Source: Micromonospora yasonensis (GTDB taxonomy: Bacteria; Actinomycetota; Actinomycetes; Mycobacteriales; Micromonosporaceae). Taken from it: a DNA stretch of 42,906 bases. Both the position numbers and the translations under genes were made by a program. Location: the NCBI RefSeq assembly GCF_026013475.1, contig NZ_JAPDPH010000040.1, positions 1 through 42,906 on the forward strand, read 5' to 3'. Every line of letters begins with the position of its first letter. Within the stretch, counting starts at the first letter, position 1. The notes under the pieces were generated by a model. That model had not been told where the DNA came from, made no database searches, and saw only the letters and a list, made by a program, of their open reading frames with translations. Of this stretch, positions 1 to 7,966 are shown in pieces.

Positions 1-93
1 GCGGGCCGGATCGGTGCCGGCGAACAGCAGCACCCGGTCGGACGCGTCAACGAGCAGCACCCGGGCCGCGCGACGAGGGGTGTAGACGGTCAC
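1..93 (-). CDS. NUDIX hydrolase, N-terminal fragment (cut by window edge)
   Basis: A minus-strand frame opens with GTG at 93 and runs off the left edge, giving about 31 residues that begin VTVYTPRRAARVLLVDASD and continue with VLLFAGTD. A short basic start followed by a hydrophobic beta strand and 'VLLF' is typical of the first strand of actinobacterial NUDIX hydrolases, which cleave nucleoside diphosphates linked to another moiety. The diagnostic NUDIX box lies outside the window, so the family call rests on the N-terminus and on position: a NUDIX gene directly downstream of lepB is common in Micromonospora-like genomes. It is 47 bases downstream of lepB and is probably co-transcribed with it. 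Confidence 0.6.
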   Translation of the reverse strand, partial: MTVYTPRRAARVLLVDASDRVLLFAGTDPAR

Positions 94-140
94 CGCCCTA
101 GCCTGCCAGACGCGTCCGACAACGCCCACGCCCTCCCCGG

Positions 141-773
141 TCAGGGATTCGGGATGCCGTCGAACTGCTTGGGGACGGTGAGCCAGGTCGCCCGGTTGAC
201 CGGCCAGAAGATCGTGAAGGCCCGGCCGACCACCTGGTCCTCGGGGATGGTGGCCTCGTTGATGTCCTCGCCGGACTGCTGCCAGTGCTCCAGCGAGTCG
301 CCGGAGGCCTCCCGGTGGTCACCCATCACCCAGAGCCGACCCTTCGGCACGGTGATGTCGAAGTCCTGGTCCGCCGGCTTGTTGCCGGGGAAGATGAACG
401 GCTCGTCGATCGGCTTGCCGTTGATGATCAGCCGCTCCTGCGGGCCGCTGCGGTCGCAGCAGACGACGTGGTCGCCCTCGACGCCGATCACCCGCTTGAT
501 GAAGTCCTCACCCTCCGGGTTCCCGCTCCACGTGGTGGGCGCCTTGAAGACGATCACCTCGCCGCGGTGCGGCGAGCGGAAGTCGTAGACCAGTTTGTTG
601 ACCAGCACCCGATCGTCGATCTTGAGGGTGTTCTCCATGGACGGGGACGGGATGAAGAAGGTCTGCAGCACGAAGGCACGTACCAGCACTGCGACCAGGA
701 TCGCCACGCCCAGGAGAATGGGCAGCTCCTTCCAGAAGGAGCTGCGCGGCTTTTCGGTCTGCTCGTCGATCAC
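141..773 (-). CDS. lepB: Signal peptidase I (first of two, downstream copy)
   Basis: 210-residue type I signal peptidase, which removes signal peptides from secreted proteins at the outer face of the membrane. One N-terminal membrane segment lies at about residues 17-36. It is followed by IPSPSMENTL with the nucleophile Ser45, and by DFIKRVIGV with the general base Lys93, which together form the Ser/Lys dyad. Box E appears as GDHREASGDS (151-160), close to the usual GDNRxxSxDSR. Its ATG overlaps the stop of the upstream lepB paralogue by 4 bases, so the two are translationally coupled. It has no C-terminal membrane anchor, unlike its neighbour. The substrate split between the two copies cannot be read from sequence. 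Confidence 0.95.
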   Translation of the reverse strand: MIDEQTEKPRSSFWKELPILLGVAILVAVLVRAFVLQTFFIPSPSMENTLKIDDRVLVNKLVYDFRSPHRGEVIVFKAPTTWSGNPEGEDFIKRVIGVEGDHVVCCDRSGPQERLIINGKPIDEPFIFPGNKPADQDFDITVPKGRLWVMGDHREASGDSLEHWQQSGEDINEATIPEDQVVGRAFTIFWPVNRATWLTVPKQFDGIPNP

Positions 774-1651
774 GGGAGGAGCCTACGTCCCCGGGCGCGA
801 CGCAGTCGCCCCGAACGCGCGAGAACGGAAGCCGCGGCCGTGACCGGGAGGATCAGCACGACACCGCCCGCCGGGTCCGGATCGACCGGCACCGGGCTGG
901 CCGGCGCCGCGTCGGACCGCGGCAGGTTCGTGAAGGTCGCCGGCACGGGCAGGGTGGTCCACCGCTGCTGCGGCCACACGATCATGAAGGCCCGGCCGAT
1001 CACGTTGTCGATCGGCACCGGCCCCTGGCAGCGGGCGTCCTGCGAGACCAGCCGGTGGTCGCCCATCACGAAGATCTGCCCCGCGGGTACGACCACCTCG
1101 GTGAACTGCCGGGAGCGGCACTCCTTCGGGTTCGGCGGCAGCGTGTCGGGTGAGTCCTCCGACACGTACGCCGACTCGTCCAGCGGCACGCCGTTGACCA
1201 CGACCCGGCCGTTGTCGCAGCACCACACGTGATCGCCGGGGACGCCGATGACCCGCTTGATGAAGTCCTTCTCGCCGGGCCGGCTGACCCCGACCAGGTC
1301 GCCCAGGGTGCGCCCGATCTTGCCGGCGATGTTGGTCGGTGGCGCCGGGGCCTCCTGGGCCACCCACTTGTCGGTGCCCCGGAAGACCACCACCTCGCCG
1401 CGCACCGGGTCACGGACGTCGTAGACGACCTTGTTGACCAGCACCCGGTCGCCGATGAGGAGGGTGTTCTCCATCGACCCGGACGGGATGAAGAAGGCCT
1501 GGAGCAGGAAGGTGCGGATGAGCACCGCCAGGCAGAAGGCGACGATCAGGAGCAGCGGCAACTCCTGCCAGAGGGGCATCTGCCGGCGGGTACGCCGGGC
1601 CCGCCGGCGCCACGGATCGACGGTGCCGTCCTCGTCAAGCATCTGCACCAT
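770..1651 (-). CDS. lepB: Signal peptidase I (second copy, with C-terminal membrane segment)
   Basis: 293-residue signal peptidase I. A basic cytoplasmic head (residues 1-25, many Arg) precedes a membrane segment at about 31-52. The catalytic Ser59 is in IPSGSMENTL and Lys132 is in DFIKRVIGV. Between them is an insertion rich in Ala/Pro (about 97-127) that the partner lacks. Box E is GDHRLVSQDARCQG from 197. After the catalytic core there is a Pro-rich linker and a second hydrophobic segment (GGVVLILPVTAAASVLA) ending in an Arg-rich tail, so the protein probably spans the membrane twice. It lies between rplS and the shorter lepB in the same direction. GTG/ATG alternatives within the first four residues cannot be separated. 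Confidence 0.95.
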   Translation of the reverse strand: MVQMLDEDGTVDPWRRRARRTRRQMPLWQELPLLLIVAFCLAVLIRTFLLQAFFIPSGSMENTLLIGDRVLVNKVVYDVRDPVRGEVVVFRGTDKWVAQEAPAPPTNIAGKIGRTLGDLVGVSRPGEKDFIKRVIGVPGDHVWCCDNGRVVVNGVPLDESAYVSEDSPDTLPPNPKECRSRQFTEVVVPAGQIFVMGDHRLVSQDARCQGPVPIDNVIGRAFMIVWPQQRWTTLPVPATFTNLPRSDAAPASPVPVDPDPAGGVVLILPVTAAASVLARSGRLRRARGRRLLP

Positions 1652-1844
1652 GCCACTCTCCGGTCCGCGGAAACGACACTACCGCCCGGGAGCCTCGAGG
1701 TGAGGCCCCACGGGCGGCAGTGGACCGCTGTGCCACCGCATCGAGCGACTGCGGCGCGCCGTCCTGCTGCGCCCGTACGACCAGGGTAATGGGATCTGGT
1801 CGATACGACATCCGCGCAGTTCGGGCGGCGTGGCGAAGCTGAAT
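1652..1844. other. Intergenic region rplS-lepB
   Basis: 193 bases without a gene. An imperfect hairpin has outer arms CCGCCCG (1682-1688) and CGGGCGG (1711-1717) and inner arms CCTC/GAGG. It could attenuate rplS transcription but has no T tract. On the minus strand a TACCCT hexamer near 1783-1788 is a possible -10 element for the lepB pair, without a convincing -35. Confidence 0.3.
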
Positions 1845-2204
1845 TCAGCTCGCCGGCTGCTTCTCGCGCAGCTCCTTGATCTTGGCCTTCTTGCCGCGCA
1901 GCTCGCGCAGGTAGTAGAGCTTGGCGCGGCGCACGTCACCGCGGGTCACGACCTCGATCCGGTCGATCGCCGGGCTGTTGAGCGGGTAGGTCCGCTCCAC
2001 GCCCACGCCGAAGCTGACCTTGCGAACCGAGAAGGTCTCGCGCAGGCCGTCACCCTGGCGGCGGATGACGACGCCCTGGAAGATCTGGACCCGGGACCGG
2101 TTGCCCTCGACCACCCGCGCGTGCACCTTGACGGTGTCGCCGGCACGGAAGTCGGGGAGGTCAACGCGCTTCGACTGGGCGTCAAGGGCGTCCAGGATGT
2201 TCAT
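1845..2204 (-). CDS. rplS: 50S ribosomal protein L19
   Basis: L19, a 50S protein at the interface with the 30S subunit. From ATG at 2204 the product is 119 residues, beginning [19 protein letters not shown] and ending in the basic [14 protein letters not shown] tail. The core segment [20 protein letters not shown] is characteristic. A longer start ten codons upstream is possible, but the ATG at 2204 has an AGGA Shine-Dalgarno about 9 bases before it and matches the usual L19 N-terminus. It follows trmD in the conserved rpsP-khpA-rimM-trmD-rplS order, after a 171-base gap that may hold its own promoter or leader; no clear structure was recognised there. Confidence 0.97.
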   Translation of the reverse strand: MNILDALDAQSKRVDLPDFRAGDTVKVHARVVEGNRSRVQIFQGVVIRRQGDGLRETFSVRKVSFGVGVERTYPLNSPAIDRIEVVTRGDVRRAKLYYLRELRGKKAKIKELREKQPAS

Positions 2205-2375
2205 CGCTGCGTCCTCGTGAGGCTCACGGCGCATCGTCAGTCGATGCGCGAATGGGTGATTCTGACCCCCGGGTGGTGGCCGGCCGACGCCGACCCCCGG
2301 TCAGGGATCCGCGCTGCCGACCCCGGTCGAGGGCCCTCGCAGCCGCCCACGGCGTGGACGGATGCGGCAACCCCT

Positions 2376-3149
2376 CTACTTTGCCACATCCCCCACCGGC
2401 AATTGAAATCCACCCCGCTCCAGCGCTGCCCGGTCCTTCTTGTCCAGGTTCTCCGGCGGCAGCGCGGCGATCATGTCGGGGCGGCGGGCCGCCGTACGCA
2501 GCAGCGACTCGTCGCGCCGCCAGCGGGCGATCTTCCCGTGGTCGCCGGAGCGGAGCACCTCCGGCACCTCGTGCCCGCGCCAGTTCGCCGGCTTGGTGTA
2601 CATGGGCGCTTCCAGCAGCCCGTGGGCGTGCGACTCCTCGTCCAGCGAGCCGGCGTTGCCGAGCACCCCGGGCAGCAGCCGGGTGACCGCCTCGAGGATC
2701 ACCAGCACCGCCACCTCGCCGCCGAAGAGCACGTAGTCGCCGAGGGAGACCTCGGTCACCCGCATTCGGGTCGCCGCGTCGTCGAACACGCGCTGGTCGA
2801 TGCCCTCGTACCGGCCGCAGGCGAAGAGCAGGTGCGACTCGGCGGCCAGTTCGTGCGCCATGGCCTGGGTGAACCGGGCGCCGACCGGGGAGGGCACCAG
2901 CAGTCGGGGCGGGGGCGCCTCCGCCGGCGCCAGGGCGTCCAGGGCCTCGCCCCACGGCTCCGGCCGCATCACCATGCCGGGTCCGCCGCCGTAGGGCGTG
3001 TCGTCGACCGTGCGGTGCACGTCGTGGGTCCAGGCCCGCAGATCGTGTACGGCCAGCCGCAGCGTGCCGTTGGCGCGGGCCCTGCCGATCAGCGACAGGT
3101 CCAGCGGGGCGAAGTACTCGGGGAAGATCGACACGATGTCGACGCGCAT
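2376..3149 (-). CDS. trmD: tRNA (guanine37-N1)-methyltransferase
   Basis: 257-residue SPOUT-class enzyme that methylates N1 of G37 next to the anticodon of tRNAs reading CNN/CGG codons, preventing +1 frameshifts. The N-terminus [16 protein letters not shown], the glycine-rich [13 protein letters not shown] loop and the knot segment [20 protein letters not shown] are typical TrmD features. S-adenosylmethionine binds in the trefoil knot. The gene sits 14 bases after rimM in a tight operon of translation genes. The length is normal, although TrmD proteins often end sooner after the helical C-terminal domain. Confidence 0.97.
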   Translation of the reverse strand: MRVDIVSIFPEYFAPLDLSLIGRARANGTLRLAVHDLRAWTHDVHRTVDDTPYGGGPGMVMRPEPWGEALDALAPAEAPPPRLLVPSPVGARFTQAMAHELAAESHLLFACGRYEGIDQRVFDDAATRMRVTEVSLGDYVLFGGEVAVLVILEAVTRLLPGVLGNAGSLDEESHAHGLLEAPMYTKPANWRGHEVPEVLRSGDHGKIARWRRDESLLRTAARRPDMIAALPPENLDKKDRAALERGGFQLPVGDVAK

Positions 3150-3163
3150 ACCGGTGGCTCCAG

Positions 3164-3706
3164 CTACAGGTCGAGCAGGCCGCCGGGCGGGTCGACGACG
3201 ACCCGGCCGCCGGCGAGATCCACCTCGGGCACGATCGCCTTGACGAACGGGATCAGCGCGGTACGCCCCTCGGGGCGCCGCAGCACCAGCAGGTCGGACG
3301 CGGGCGCGTGGTCGATCCGGGCCACCTCGCCGAGCCGCTCGCCGGCCGGGGTGACCACGGCGAGCCCGACCAACTGGTGGTCGTGGAACTCCTCCGGGTC
3401 CTCCGGGGCCGCGACGTCGGCGCTGTCCACGCCGATCAGGGTGCCGCGCAGCGCCTCGGCGACGTCGCGGTCCAGCACGCCCTCGAAGGCGACCAGCAGT
3501 CGCCCCTGGTGGAAGCGCGCCGACTCGACGGTCAGCTCCTCCGGCACGCGGTAGGCGCCGGGCTCCGCGGGCGCGACCGCACCCGGTTCGGTGCGCAGCA
3601 CCGAACCGGGTGCGAAACGTGCTTCGGGCTCATCGGTCCGCACCTCCACGGTGACCTCACCGCGGATACCGTGCGGCTTACCGATCCGGCCGACGATGAG
3701 AAGCAT
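3164..3706 (-). CDS. rimM: 16S rRNA processing / ribosome maturation factor RimM
   Basis: 180 residues. RimM binds ribosomal protein S19 and helps mature the 30S head. The N-terminal barrel starts [18 protein letters not shown], the classic RimM opening, and the C-terminal PRC-barrel includes the [20 protein letters not shown] segment and the [11 protein letters not shown] ending. Its ATG overlaps the khpA stop by one base (TGATG), indicating coupled translation. Its neighbours rpsP, khpA and trmD are the usual ones. Confidence 0.97.
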   Translation of the reverse strand: MLLIVGRIGKPHGIRGEVTVEVRTDEPEARFAPGSVLRTEPGAVAPAEPGAYRVPEELTVESARFHQGRLLVAFEGVLDRDVAEALRGTLIGVDSADVAAPEDPEEFHDHQLVGLAVVTPAGERLGEVARIDHAPASDLLVLRRPEGRTALIPFVKAIVPEVDLAGGRVVVDPPGGLLDL

Positions 3707-3939
3707 CAGTACGAGTCGACGATGTCGACGCGCACCCCGCGCCCACCGATGGAGCCGATCACCTGGCGCAGCGCCTTGGCGGTCCGGCCGGACCGCCCGA
3801 TCACCGTGCCGAGATCCTCCGGGTGCACGCGGACCTCGAGCCGCTTGCCCCGGCGGGAGTCGACCATCCGCACCCGGACGTCGTCCGGGTGGTCGACGAT
3901 CCCCTTGACCAGGTGCTCCAGGGCGGGACGCAGCGCCAT
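3706..3939 (-). CDS. khpA: KH-domain RNA-binding protein KhpA
   Basis: 77 residues from ATG at 3939 (MALRPALEHLVKGIVDHPDD). A single KH domain carries the GxxG loop in DLGTVIGRSGRTAKALRQVI, the RNA-contacting motif. KhpA proteins bind RNA, often with KhpB/Jag, and influence cell elongation and sRNA-type regulation in Gram-positive bacteria. The start chosen lies 1 base after the rpsP stop. An in-frame start nine codons earlier would overlap rpsP and lacks family support. Confidence 0.93.
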   Translation of the reverse strand: MALRPALEHLVKGIVDHPDDVRVRMVDSRRGKRLEVRVHPEDLGTVIGRSGRTAKALRQVIGSIGGRGVRVDIVDSY

Positions 3940-3940
3940 G

Positions 3941-4393
3941 TCAGGCCTGCTCGCCGGACTCGGCACCGGTCTGCTCCTCGGCCTTCGGCGCCTCGGCGGC
4001 CGGGGCCTGGGCCTTGGCGGCCTTCTTGGCCGGAGCCGGGGTCTCCGCCAGGCCAGCGGCGGCCTTCGCCTCGGCCTCGTACGCCGCCTTGCGGTCGGCC
4101 CGCTCCGGGGCGACCTTCAGCGGGGCCGGGGCCGGCAGGCCCTTGAACTTCTGCCAGTCACCGGTCAGCTCCAGCAGACGCTGCACGGCCTCGCTCGGCT
4201 GGGCGCCGACGGACAGCCAGTACTGCACCCGCTCCGACTTGACCTCGATCACCGAAGGGTCCTCCTTCGGCTGGTACACACCGACGAACTCGATCGCGCG
4301 ACCGTCACGCTTGGTGCGCGAGTCGGCGACGACGATGCGGTACTGCGGGTTGCGGATCTTGCCCATCCGCAGGAGCCGGATCTTTACGGCCAC
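3941..4393 (-). CDS. rpsP: 30S ribosomal protein S16
   Basis: 150 residues. The first ~80 form the standard S16 fold ([20 protein letters not shown], then [20 protein letters not shown]). This is followed by a ~65-residue Ala/Lys/Glu/Pro-rich tail of low complexity ([20 protein letters not shown] and onward), common in actinobacterial S16 and absent from E. coli S16. S16 assembles early in the 30S body. It is the first gene of the rpsP-khpA-rimM-trmD-rplS-lepB run. Confidence 0.97.
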   Translation of the reverse strand: MAVKIRLLRMGKIRNPQYRIVVADSRTKRDGRAIEFVGVYQPKEDPSVIEVKSERVQYWLSVGAQPSEAVQRLLELTGDWQKFKGLPAPAPLKVAPERADRKAAYEAEAKAAAGLAETPAPAKKAAKAQAPAAEAPKAEEQTGAESGEQA

Positions 4394-4632
4394 AGTTGTT
4401 TCGCTCCTGTTGCGATCTCACCGGCCCGGTACGGGCGGTGTGCGGGTGAGCGCCGACCGGCACAGTGGGGTTGGGCCGGAGACTGCTCGGTGGACTGGCG
4501 ACGTGCCCGGGTTAGAGGGCGCCGGACGCGCGCCGGATACCAGCGACCCATTCTGCCAGATCCGGCCCGGATCTCTCGCACCGGACCCGGACAGCTCACC
4601 CGGGTCGGGCCCGACGTGACGTACCACACGCG
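4394..4632. promoter_or_regulatory. Upstream region of the rpsP operon
   Basis: 239 bases between DUF402 and rpsP. On the minus strand the hexamer CAGAAT (complement of 4550-4555) resembles a -10 element, inside a stretch reading GGCAGAATGGGTCGCTGG. No good -35 is visible 17-18 bases upstream. An rpsP promoter is expected here because rpsP heads its operon, but the exact element is uncertain. Confidence 0.3.
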
Positions 4633-5280
4633 TCAGCGGGCTGGCGGTCGATCCCAGCCGGGCGGCAGTTCGTCCGGTACGCCCCAGTCGGCCGGCGGGG
4701 TGAAGTCGCACCAGGTGCCGTCGAAGGGGAACCGGCCGGCCTCGGCGATCCGGATCACCCGCTCCCCCTCGGCGCGGACCGCCTTCTCGTCGGGCACCCA
4801 GTAGTGGTCCGGAAAGGCGAGGCGCTCGGCGAACTCCTCCTCGTCCTTCCACTCCCAGCTCAGGTCCGGGTGCACCAGCACGTCTAGGTCCTGGTCCACC
4901 ACGTCGACCCCGGCGGCCGCGCCGTCGTCCCAGCGGACGCCGGGCTCCTCCAGGTTGACGTACCAGTTCTTGAACCGGCCCCGGTCGTCCCGGAACCACC
5001 AGACCGAGTGGGCGGCGCCGGTGGGCAGGAACTTCAGCACCGGCGGCCCGTGCCAGCGGCCCTGGGCCAGCCGGTACGACGAGGTGATCCACTCGGTGAA
5101 CGGCATGGCCCGCATGCCCAGCCCCGCCTCGGTCACCTCGTTCGCCACCGGCGCGCCCCGGGCGACCCAGAGCAGCAGCCCCCGGTCGTCGTCGCGTACC
5201 ACGCGGGCCGACCGGACCCAACCGATCCGGCCGTGCCGCACGTTGCGGTGCATGATCAGCCGGCCTGGCTCGAACCGCAC
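4633..5280 (-). CDS. DUF402 family protein
   Basis: 215 residues with the DUF402 beta-barrel signature. The core reads HSVWWFRDDRGRFKNWYVNL, followed by DDGAAAGVDVVDQDLDVLVHPDLSWEWKDEEEF, an acidic metal-binding strand (DxDLDVLV...WKDEEE). Characterised relatives are nucleoside di/triphosphate phosphatases and FomD, which hydrolyses a CMP-phosphonate. The substrate here is unknown. The gene stands alone between proS and rpsP on the same strand. Confidence 0.8.
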   Translation of the reverse strand: MRFEPGRLIMHRNVRHGRIGWVRSARVVRDDDRGLLLWVARGAPVANEVTEAGLGMRAMPFTEWITSSYRLAQGRWHGPPVLKFLPTGAAHSVWWFRDDRGRFKNWYVNLEEPGVRWDDGAAAGVDVVDQDLDVLVHPDLSWEWKDEEEFAERLAFPDHYWVPDEKAVRAEGERVIRIAEAGRFPFDGTWCDFTPPADWGVPDELPPGWDRPPAR

Positions 5281-5293
5281 GTCACCCCCAGGC

Positions 5294-5354
5294 TGTTAAC
5301 AGGGGGCCCCTCCTCTACCGCAGGCGTTAAGAAGGGGCCCTTCCTTGCACTTCA
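5294..5354 (-). repeat. 61-bp GGGGCCCC repeat element, copy 1, overlapping the proS stop
   Basis: On the minus strand the element starts with the TGA stop of proS (5354-5352), reads TGAAGTGCAAGGAAGGGCCC, and ends with a second GGGGCCCC block and GTTAACA. It holds two GC-rich palindromic cores (5331-5343 and 5301-5313), each next to a TTAA/GTTAAC motif, as a direct repeat about 31 bp apart. The copy at 24260-24320 is the same length and about 46 of 61 positions match by eye. It may fold as a terminator, but its dispersed nature suggests a REP-like mobile or structural repeat. Confidence 0.8.
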
Positions 5355-6758
5355 GTAGGCGCGGGCGAGGATGGCGACCAGGTCCGGCTCGTCCTCGGCG
5401 TCCGGCACCGAGCCGTCGGCCCGGAGCAGGCACCGGACGGTGACGCCCTGGGCGTTCGCCTCGGCCTCGCCGGGCACGCCGACCGCCGACCACGGCACCT
5501 TGGCCCAGCCGGTGGCGGCCGCCTCGATGGCCTCGGCCAGCGTGCCGACCTCGACCGTGCGGGACTGCCGGAACGCGAGGGCCTGGTCGTGCAGCGCCTG
5601 CTGGTCCGCCTCTAGCGCGGCGAGCACCGCGCCCACCACGTCGGCCACCGGGGTGACGGCCTTCGAGCCGTCCGTACGCCGGACCACGACCGCGTTGCCG
5701 GCAGCCAGGTCACGGGGGCCGACCTCGACGCGGACCGGGTAGCCGCGCAGCTCGGCGTCGACGGCGCGGCGGCCGAACGCGGTGTCGGTCCGGTCGTCCA
5801 ACGCCACCCGGACGCCGGCGTCGCGCAGCGCGTCGCGCAGCTTGGCCGCCGCCTCGCCGACCCCCTCGCCGTCCTTGACGATCATCACGTACGCCTGGAC
5901 CGGCGCCAGCTTCGGCGGCACCCGCAGCCCGTTGTCGTCGCCGTGACACATGATCAGCCCGCCGAGCATCCGGGTCGAGGTGCCCCAGGAGGTGGTCCAG
6001 GCGTGCTCCCGGCCGCCCTCCGCCGAGGAGAAGCTGATGTCGAACGCCTTGGCGAAGTTCTGGCCCAGCTCGTGGCTGGTGCCCATCTGCAGCGCCTTGC
6101 CGTCACCCATCATGCCTTCGCAGGTGTACGTGGCGGTGGCCCCGGCGAAGCGCTCCCGGGCGGTCTTCAGGCCGACCACCACCGGGATGCCGAGCACGTT
6201 GACCATCAGGTCCTCGTACGCCTCGTGCAGGATCCGCCGGGCGTAGGCGCGGGCGTCCTCCCGAGTGGCGTGCGCGGTGTGCCCCTCCTGCCAGAGGAAC
6301 TCGCTGGTCCGCAGGAAGATCCGGGGGCGCAGCTCCCAGCGGACCACGTTCGCCCACTGGTTGAGCAGCAGCGGCAGATCCCGGTACGAGTCGACCCACT
6401 TGGCCATGAACTCGCCGATCACCGTCTCGCTGGTGGGGCGCACCACCACCGGCTCGGCGAGCTGCTTGCCGCCACCGTGGGTGACCACCGCCAGCTCCGG
6501 CGAGAAGCCCTCGACGTGCTGGGCCTCACGCTTGAGGTAGCTCTCCGGGATGAACAGCGGGAAGTACGCGTTCTCCGCGCCGGCCGCCTTGATCCGGGCG
6601 TCCATCTCGGCCTGCATCCGCTCCCAGATGGCGTAGCCGGCCGGTCGGATGACCATGGTGCCCCGCACCGGGCCGTTGTCGGCCAGCTTGGCCTTGGCGA
6701 TCAGGTCCTGGTACCAGCGGGGAAAGTCCTCCGCACGGGGAGTGAGCACGCGTGCCAT
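5352..6758 (-). CDS. proS: Prolyl-tRNA synthetase (short, archaeal/eukaryote-type)
   Basis: 468-residue class II synthetase that charges tRNA-Pro. It is the short ProRS without the bacterial editing insertion. The N-terminus is MARVLTPRAEDFPRWYQDLI. Motif 2 is in NVVRWELRPRIFLRTSEFLW, followed by QEGHTAHAT. Motif 3 is in GTSTRMLGGLIMCHGDDNGL, and the protein ends in a tyrosine (LARAY), as archaeal-type ProRS do. The anticodon-binding domain follows at about 280-370. Its stop codon is the first triplet of the repeat at 5294-5354. This type is found in many actinomycetes, sometimes beside a bacterial-type ProRS, so it need not be the only ProRS in the genome. Confidence 0.95.
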   Translation of the reverse strand: MARVLTPRAEDFPRWYQDLIAKAKLADNGPVRGTMVIRPAGYAIWERMQAEMDARIKAAGAENAYFPLFIPESYLKREAQHVEGFSPELAVVTHGGGKQLAEPVVVRPTSETVIGEFMAKWVDSYRDLPLLLNQWANVVRWELRPRIFLRTSEFLWQEGHTAHATREDARAYARRILHEAYEDLMVNVLGIPVVVGLKTARERFAGATATYTCEGMMGDGKALQMGTSHELGQNFAKAFDISFSSAEGGREHAWTTSWGTSTRMLGGLIMCHGDDNGLRVPPKLAPVQAYVMIVKDGEGVGEAAAKLRDALRDAGVRVALDDRTDTAFGRRAVDAELRGYPVRVEVGPRDLAAGNAVVVRRTDGSKAVTPVADVVGAVLAALEADQQALHDQALAFRQSRTVEVGTLAEAIEAAATGWAKVPWSAVGVPGEAEANAQGVTVRCLLRADGSVPDAEDEPDLVAILARAY

Positions 6759-6834
6759 GACCGCACATCCTATGCGCCGCCCGGGCCCCCGCTGCGCTCG
6801 GGCGGCTACCCCGGGTCGTGTCGAGCCGCGCGAG

Positions 6835-7914
6835 TCAGCGCAGGACGCGACCGCGCAGGACGATGCGGGACGGGGTACGGACCACGCGCAGGTCGCGGCG
6901 CGGGTCCTCGGGGTAGACCACGAGATCGGCGAGGCCGCCCTCGACCAGGCCGGGGAAGCCCAGCCACTCCCGGGCCCGCCAGGAGGCGGCGGCGAGCACG
7001 TCCTCGGCGGACATGCCGGCCCGCTCGTGCAGCAGCAGCATCTCCTCGGCGGCGAGCCCGTGGTCGATCCCCCCGCCCGCGTCGGTGCCGACGTAGATCG
7101 GCACCCCGGCCTCGTGCGCGGCCCGGACCACCTCGGGGAAGCGGTCGCGGAGGGCCAGCATGTGGTCGGCGTACCCGGGGAACTTGGCGCGGGCCTGGTC
7201 GGCGATGCCGCCGAAGGTCTGGATGTTGATCATCGTGGGCACCAGGGCGGTGCCCTGCCGGGCCATCAGGTCGATCAGGTCGAGACTGAGCCCGGTGCCG
7301 TGCTCGACCGAGTCCACCCCGGCCCGCACCATGATCTCCACCGCGGACTCGCTGAAGGTGTGCACGGCGGCGCGTACCCCGGCGGCGTGCGCGGCGGCGA
7401 CGGCGGCCGTCATGGTCTCGGCGTCCCAGGCCGGCGCCAGGTCGCCCACGCCCCGGTCGATCCAGTCGCCGACCAGCTTGACCCAGCCGTTGCCGGCGGC
7501 GGCCTGCGCGGCCACCGTGGCGGCCACCTCCGCCGCGCCGACCTCCACCCCGATGTCCCGCAGGTAGCGCTTGGGCGGGGCGACGTGCCGGCCGGCTCGG
7601 GCCAGTCGCGGCAGCTCCGGGTCGTCGTCGAGCTCCGGGTACGGGTACGGCGAGCCGGCGTCCCGGATGGCGAGCACCCCGGCGTCCCGGTCAGTACGGG
7701 CCAGCTCCCGGGCCTGGTCGAGCGAGGTGATCGGGTCCCCGCCCCGGGCGATGCCGATGTGACAGTGGGCGTCGGTCAGGCCGGGCAGCACGAAGCCGCC
7801 GTCGGCCACCGTCTCCGCCCCGGGCACCGGTTCGAAGGTGACCCGGTCGTCGACCAGCCAGATGTCCCGGACCTCGTCGTCCGGCAGGAGCACACCGCGC
7901 ACATGCAGAGCCAT
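6835..7914 (-). CDS. Metal-dependent amidohydrolase
   Basis: 359 residues from ATG at 7914 (MALHVRGVLLPDDEVRDIWL). The fold is the amidohydrolase TIM barrel. The first metal motif is GLTDAHCHIG (H50, H52), a likely carbamylated or metal-linked Lys lies in NGWVKLVGDW, further His ligands are in VHTFSE and DSVEHGTG, and the catalytic Asp is in VGTDAGGG. The C-terminus returns to the composite beta domain (GLADLVVYPEDPRRDL). Relatives include imidazolonepropionase-like and Xaa-Pro dipeptidase-like amidohydrolases; the substrate cannot be assigned. It lies between ffh and proS on the same strand with short gaps. Confidence 0.85.
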   Translation of the reverse strand: MALHVRGVLLPDDEVRDIWLVDDRVTFEPVPGAETVADGGFVLPGLTDAHCHIGIARGGDPITSLDQARELARTDRDAGVLAIRDAGSPYPYPELDDDPELPRLARAGRHVAPPKRYLRDIGVEVGAAEVAATVAAQAAAGNGWVKLVGDWIDRGVGDLAPAWDAETMTAAVAAAHAAGVRAAVHTFSESAVEIMVRAGVDSVEHGTGLSLDLIDLMARQGTALVPTMINIQTFGGIADQARAKFPGYADHMLALRDRFPEVVRAAHEAGVPIYVGTDAGGGIDHGLAAEEMLLLHERAGMSAEDVLAAASWRAREWLGFPGLVEGGLADLVVYPEDPRRDLRVVRTPSRIVLRGRVLR

Positions 7915-7966
7915 GTGCACAGTCCTACCGGATCGCCGGCGCGGGCACGGAACCGGCCGGACGTGG

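Noticed and set aside
3308..4804. Plus-strand frame across rimM, khpA and rpsP
   Set aside because: Overlaps four well-supported translation genes and has no recognisable domain.
5294..5354. CRISPR-like repeat or T-box leader near proS
   Set aside because: Only two units, no spacers, and the element lies at the 3' end of proS, not upstream.
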